This document shows positions 60,981-64,000 of a stretch of DNA of 64,000 nucleotides, one piece after another. The stretch spans positions 1,550,001 to 1,614,000 of the forward strand of contig OZ242287.1 of NCBI GenBank assembly GCA_965207495.1, read 5' to 3'. The notes under the pieces were generated by a model, which made no database searches, was not told where the DNA came from, and was given only the letters and a program-made list of their open reading frames with translations. Every line of letters begins with the position of its first letter. Position 1 is the first letter of the stretch. Made by a program: the position numbers and the translations under genes. The stretch is from Bin5 sp965207495 (GTDB lineage Bacteria; Chloroflexota; Anaerolineae; Caldilineales; Caldilineaceae).

Positions 60981-62126
60981 TTATCGATCGATCGTCAGAG
61001 CGTAGTGCCCTTCGATGTAAGGGTAACGCCCGGCAACCTCTTCTGCCAACTCAATTCCCAGCCCGTGGCTGTCCGGCAAATGTAGTTGCCCGTTGTCCAT
61101 TACCGGCGGCTCTGCGGCAATATCCCATTGCAGCGGACCTTGAATCTGGCAAACCTCGAGAATCTCCAGGTTGGGCAAGGCCGCAACTGCGTGCGCGTGT
61201 GCCATCGCCATTAGTCCATTGTGCCATGAATGGGGATAGAGTTTGAGGCCGTGATGCGCAGCCAACTCTGCGATGCGTACCAACTCGGTCAGGCCGCAGA
61301 CACCCGCGTCTGGCTGTACGATATCATAAGCCTTCTTTTCAATATAGGGGCGGAACTGCTCCAGCGTCGTGAAGCTCTCGCCGCCTGTTACAGGCAATTC
61401 AACCGCCGCGGCAAGTGTGGCATAGCCGTCGATATCGCTCCAGGGGATCGGCTCTTCCAGCCAGGCGAACTCCAATCGATCCAGTTCCATGGCTATGGGC
61501 AGCGCCTCGTCCAGCGTCAGCCTGCAGTTACCGTCAAGCGCCAACTTCATCTTACCCGCCACCGCCTGATGCAGCTCTCGCACCAGCCCGAGAAATCGGT
61601 CAACCGTCACGCCGTCCCACGCCCAATCTGTGCCGATGCGAAACTTCATTACTGGGAAACCCTGATCGGCATATCCTACTGCCTCTTCGATCAACTGCTC
61701 GGGACGGTCACGCCAATCGTAGCGGCAACCGCTCGACGCGTACATCGGCACAGAGTCTGCCGGACTGGCGCCTAGCAGTTCGCTGACCCGCTTGCCCGCC
61801 ATCTTCCCCCGCAGATCCCAGAGAGCGCAGTCTATCCCGGCAACGGCCGCGTCATGGGCGCGGTCCCTTCCATTTGGATGGGGCGGTGTCCCGGGGTCGG
61901 TCGCATCTTTGCCGATGAGCGTCGGCGCAAGCCAGTCCACCCATTCGGCGATCCGCGGCGGTACGCCATATGCGCTCGCCTCGCCAATGCCGACTAATCC
62001 TTCCTCCGTGTGTACCCTCACTACGGCGCAATCGGCCTTTACCGTGCGGTACTGAGCAGTGATCCACTGCCGTTCCGGCTCGTGCATGCGCGAGAGGCAT
62101 ACTGTATCGAGTGCTGTAATCCTCAT
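60981..62126 (-). CDS. Mandelate racemase/muconate lactonizing-family enzyme (copy 2)
   Basis: The 381-residue enolase-superfamily enzyme has FPVMKFRIGTDW (catalytic Lys), LALDGNCRLTL, AWLEEPIPWSD and VTGGESFTT (three metal ligands), DIVQPDAGVCGLTELVRIAEL and LYPHSWHNGLM with a His. Motif spacing matches sugar-acid dehydratases of the MR group. The ATG at 62126 follows AGAGGGATTCAT. It is only 11 bases from the stop of the upstream large gene and thus in one transcription unit. Similarity to copy 1 is only at the motifs. Confidence 0.92.
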   Translation of the reverse strand: MRITALDTVCLSRMHEPERQWITAQYRTVKADCAVVRVHTEEGLVGIGEASAYGVPPRIAEWVDWLAPTLIGKDATDPGTPPHPNGRDRAHDAAVAGIDCALWDLRGKMAGKRVSELLGASPADSVPMYASSGCRYDWRDRPEQLIEEAVGYADQGFPVMKFRIGTDWAWDGVTVDRFLGLVRELHQAVAGKMKLALDGNCRLTLDEALPIAMELDRLEFAWLEEPIPWSDIDGYATLAAAVELPVTGGESFTTLEQFRPYIEKKAYDIVQPDAGVCGLTELVRIAELAAHHGLKLYPHSWHNGLMAMAHAHAVAALPNLEILEVCQIQGPLQWDIAAEPPVMDNGQLHLPDSHGLGIELAEEVAGRYPYIEGHYALTIDR

Positions 62127-62137
62127 ATGAATCCCTC

Positions 62138-64000
62138 TTACCAAGGCAACTTGTATGAAGGCTCGTTGACATACCGGGCCGTCTTGAAATCCAATTTTAT
62201 TCGCGTCGCCGGCGGGAGTTCAACCTGCAAGTAGACGTCATCGACCGTAGCCTCCTCGGTCGCCTGCTCGACTTCAGGCGATTGGTACGCTGGCTGAGGG
62301 CCCGGATAGACGCTCGTCCGCTTCGTGTACTGCACCGCCTCGAAACGGTGCTCGCCAAATCCGCCTGCCTGTAGCAACACAGTGCGTGACTCGTACGGAC
62401 TCAGGTTCACCAGCTCCACCACTGTGCGATCGGCTTCCAGCCGCGATACCAGCGCGGCGACGTCCGGCGGCAAGCCCGGTCGCTTGCGTACTGCGTCGTA
62501 ATACCGCAGCCGGCAGTGGAGCAGCCCGCCGTTGTAAATGATCTGCGGCGCGCCCAGCGTGAGCTGCACCAGTGCCTCCGTGATCACGGGGTTGAGCTGT
62601 TGCCAGTGGTGGATGTATACCTGCGTCAGGTCTTCCTCATCCTCTCGGATTAACTCCAGTCGCCGGCAGACCTGCCCGTAGGTGGAGGCCAGTATCTGCT
62701 CGGGATAGTCTGGGTTGTCTCCCGCCAGAAAACGCAGCCAGGGTTGTTCATGGCCGTTGTCCTCTTTGTTGCGGAAACCTTGAACGCGGCGCCAGTCGTA
62801 CTTCTCCACGCTCCGCAACGCCTCGATCCGCTCCCAGTCGGCGGCATCCATCGTCATATTCCACACAGCCGCGGGGTAGACCGGCGACATGGGCTGATAG
62901 TCGAACCAGCCTTCGTCGTTGTACCGGTAGGGGACGACAAAAATCCCTTCCTCATCGTCGTCGAGCTGGTCCACCCAGTGGCTCTTCAGGCTCATCGCTT
63001 CGCCGCGGGGATTGCGCATCTCGCCCAGATTCCAGATGGCGTCATACTGTTCGTTGGCCAGTTGCAGATACGCCTTGTCGCCGGTGAGCAGAAATGCATT
63101 GCCGCCGCTAACGGTCGCGGCCATGCCAATGTTGTAGTATCCGTGCGGCCAGCTCCAGCCGTAGAGACCGCCGTACCAACGACCATCCATATACTCGCCG
63201 ACCTCGCCGGAAAGCCCTACATTGTCCGGCAGCAGACCACCGTTGTCGGCGGCCCTGTTTCGCCACGCGTCCACGTAATCGACAATCCAATGCCGGTACT
63301 TCTCTTCGCCGGTGAGAAGAAAGGCGTTGGCAATCAGACTTGTTACCATCAAGTTGCCGACCACGTCCCCTTTGCCCATGCGTTCCTGCATCGCCTCGCC
63401 CATGCGGCGAGATAGGACTGGGTCCTTCAGGTCATCATATTCGCCCACGCCGGGAATGTCGGTGTACGGGAGGCCGTAGGTGCGCATACTGGCGCTCCAG
63501 CCGTAACTTGGTTCCGGGCTGTCGCTGAAGCCCCAACGCGGGCCGCCGCTGCCGTTGTGCGGGGCCCGGATCAGTTTGCGTTCCGGGTCATAGTTAAGCG
63601 CATCCGGGTTCTCGTTCAGGAACAGGCCGGCAAAGCGCGCAGCTCGCTCACGGTTACGCTCGTTGGTCGGATCGGCCAGACAAAGAAAATAGAAGTATAT
63701 GTAGCTCTCGCTCTGGTGGAACTGATCATAGCCCCGCTCATACTCGTCCAGCACCGGGCCAAGTTCCGTCAGCTGTTTCGTGATAGCGTCCCATTGGCGC
63801 TGCCCCTGTGTGAGCAGGTGATCGCCGCCTCCGATCAGGTAGTAAAGAGGCCAATTGTAAGAGCTCTCGTAGAAATCATCGGCGCCGTCGCGTGAGTTAC
63901 TCCACCTGTCGGCCCAGATCAGAGTCCCGTCAGGCCGTGTGTACTTCTCCAAAAAGGGATGTACGGACTGGTCCATCAGATCAAAAAGCGTCCGCTCCAG
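62138..64000 (-). CDS. Large carbohydrate-active-like protein, cut by the window edge
   Basis: At least 620 residues are present. The frame is open at 64000, reading LERTLFDL before the first ATG-coded Met, so the true N-terminus is probably outside the window. Helical repeats rich in Trp, Tyr, Gly and Asp (NWPLYYLIGGGDHLL, RWYGGLYGWSWPHGYYNIG, SYGWSASMRTYG) suggest an (alpha/alpha)-barrel like that of glycoside hydrolases or lyases acting on polysaccharides. A C-terminal beta-rich part (VELVNLSPYESRTVLLQ) follows. No signal peptide visible. I do not assign a family. It is the first visible gene of the PhyH/Gfo-Idh/MLE cluster. Confidence 0.6.
   Translation of the reverse strand: MERTLFDLMDQSVHPFLEKYTRPDGTLIWADRWSNSRDGADDFYESSYNWPLYYLIGGGDHLLTQGQRQWDAITKQLTELGPVLDEYERGYDQFHQSESYIYFYFLCLADPTNERNRERAARFAGLFLNENPDALNYDPERKLIRAPHNGSGGPRWGFSDSPEPSYGWSASMRTYGLPYTDIPGVGEYDDLKDPVLSRRMGEAMQERMGKGDVVGNLMVTSLIANAFLLTGEEKYRHWIVDYVDAWRNRAADNGGLLPDNVGLSGEVGEYMDGRWYGGLYGWSWPHGYYNIGMAATVSGGNAFLLTGDKAYLQLANEQYDAIWNLGEMRNPRGEAMSLKSHWVDQLDDDEEGIFVVPYRYNDEGWFDYQPMSPVYPAAVWNMTMDAADWERIEALRSVEKYDWRRVQGFRNKEDNGHEQPWLRFLAGDNPDYPEQILASTYGQVCRRLELIREDEEDLTQVYIHHWQQLNPVITEALVQLTLGAPQIIYNGGLLHCRLRYYDAVRKRPGLPPDVAALVSRLEADRTVVELVNLSPYESRTVLLQAGGFGEHRFEAVQYTKRTSVYPGPQPAYQSPEVEQATEEATVDDVYLQVELPPATRIKLDFKTARYVNEPSYKLPW

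Overview
The window looks like chromosomal DNA from an uncultured, GC-rich bacterium of the Chloroflexota, most likely the Anaerolineae/Caldilineae side. This is inference from gene content, with no rRNA present to test it. Pointers are a LexA of the Ala-Gly/Ser/Lys type, a cdaA-cdaR-der cluster, a LipM-type octanoyltransferase, a DUF4349 lipoprotein, Tat-type binding lipoproteins, Thr/Pro-rich linkers in exported proteins, and many Gfo/Idh, mandelate-racemase, PhyH and LLM enzymes.

1-10 kb is gene-poor and repeat-rich. It starts with a truncated IS3-family element fused in frame to the tail of a peptide-permease gene. It then holds modular short repeats in four clusters, a secreted protein, a beta-CASP metallo-beta-lactamase nuclease, lexA with a near-perfect promoter, a small coiled-coil protein, a six-unit 57-bp hairpin array, and an MNT/HEPN toxin-antitoxin pair lying between two diverged copies of one sequence.

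8.7-24.7 kb is mostly carbon metabolism and uptake: alcohol dehydrogenase, NHL propeller, glycerate 2-kinase, ferredoxin, TIM-barrel isomerase, SDR, two tandem TRAP binding lipoproteins convergent with their dctQ-dctM permease genes, an NYN/cold-shock fusion protein, a gamma-glutamyltransferase-like enzyme, DUF488 and an aldo/keto reductase. 25-33 kb holds an ABC sugar importer without its ATPase, a DUF4349 lipoprotein and a lactonase/Gfo-Idh/LLM group on the minus strand.

33-47.8 kb is mostly core functions: a lipoprotein hydrolase, ygfZ-lipM-DUF503, lgt, an M28 peptidase, der-cdaR-cdaA, argF, a membrane protein, a lipid kinase and a GH13 glycosidase.

47.9-50.1 kb is a second gene-poor block: an ISAs1-family transposase remnant directly followed by ten tandem copies of a 129-bp repeat. 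From 50.2 kb to the end the genes are a flippase-like membrane protein, a mandelate racemase-like enzyme, a DUF1907 metalloprotein, an ADP-ribosylglycohydrolase, a GT39-like glycosyltransferase, a lipoprotein, an MmyB-type regulator, and a minus-strand catabolic cluster (PhyH, Gfo/Idh, mandelate racemase-like, large carbohydrate-active-like protein) that runs off the right edge.

No tRNA, rRNA, CRISPR array or prophage was recognised. The strongest candidates for undescribed biology are the 57-bp hairpin array, where stem bases change in compensation while the loop stays fixed, and the 129-bp array beside the transposase remnant. Neither has a function that can be read from sequence alone.
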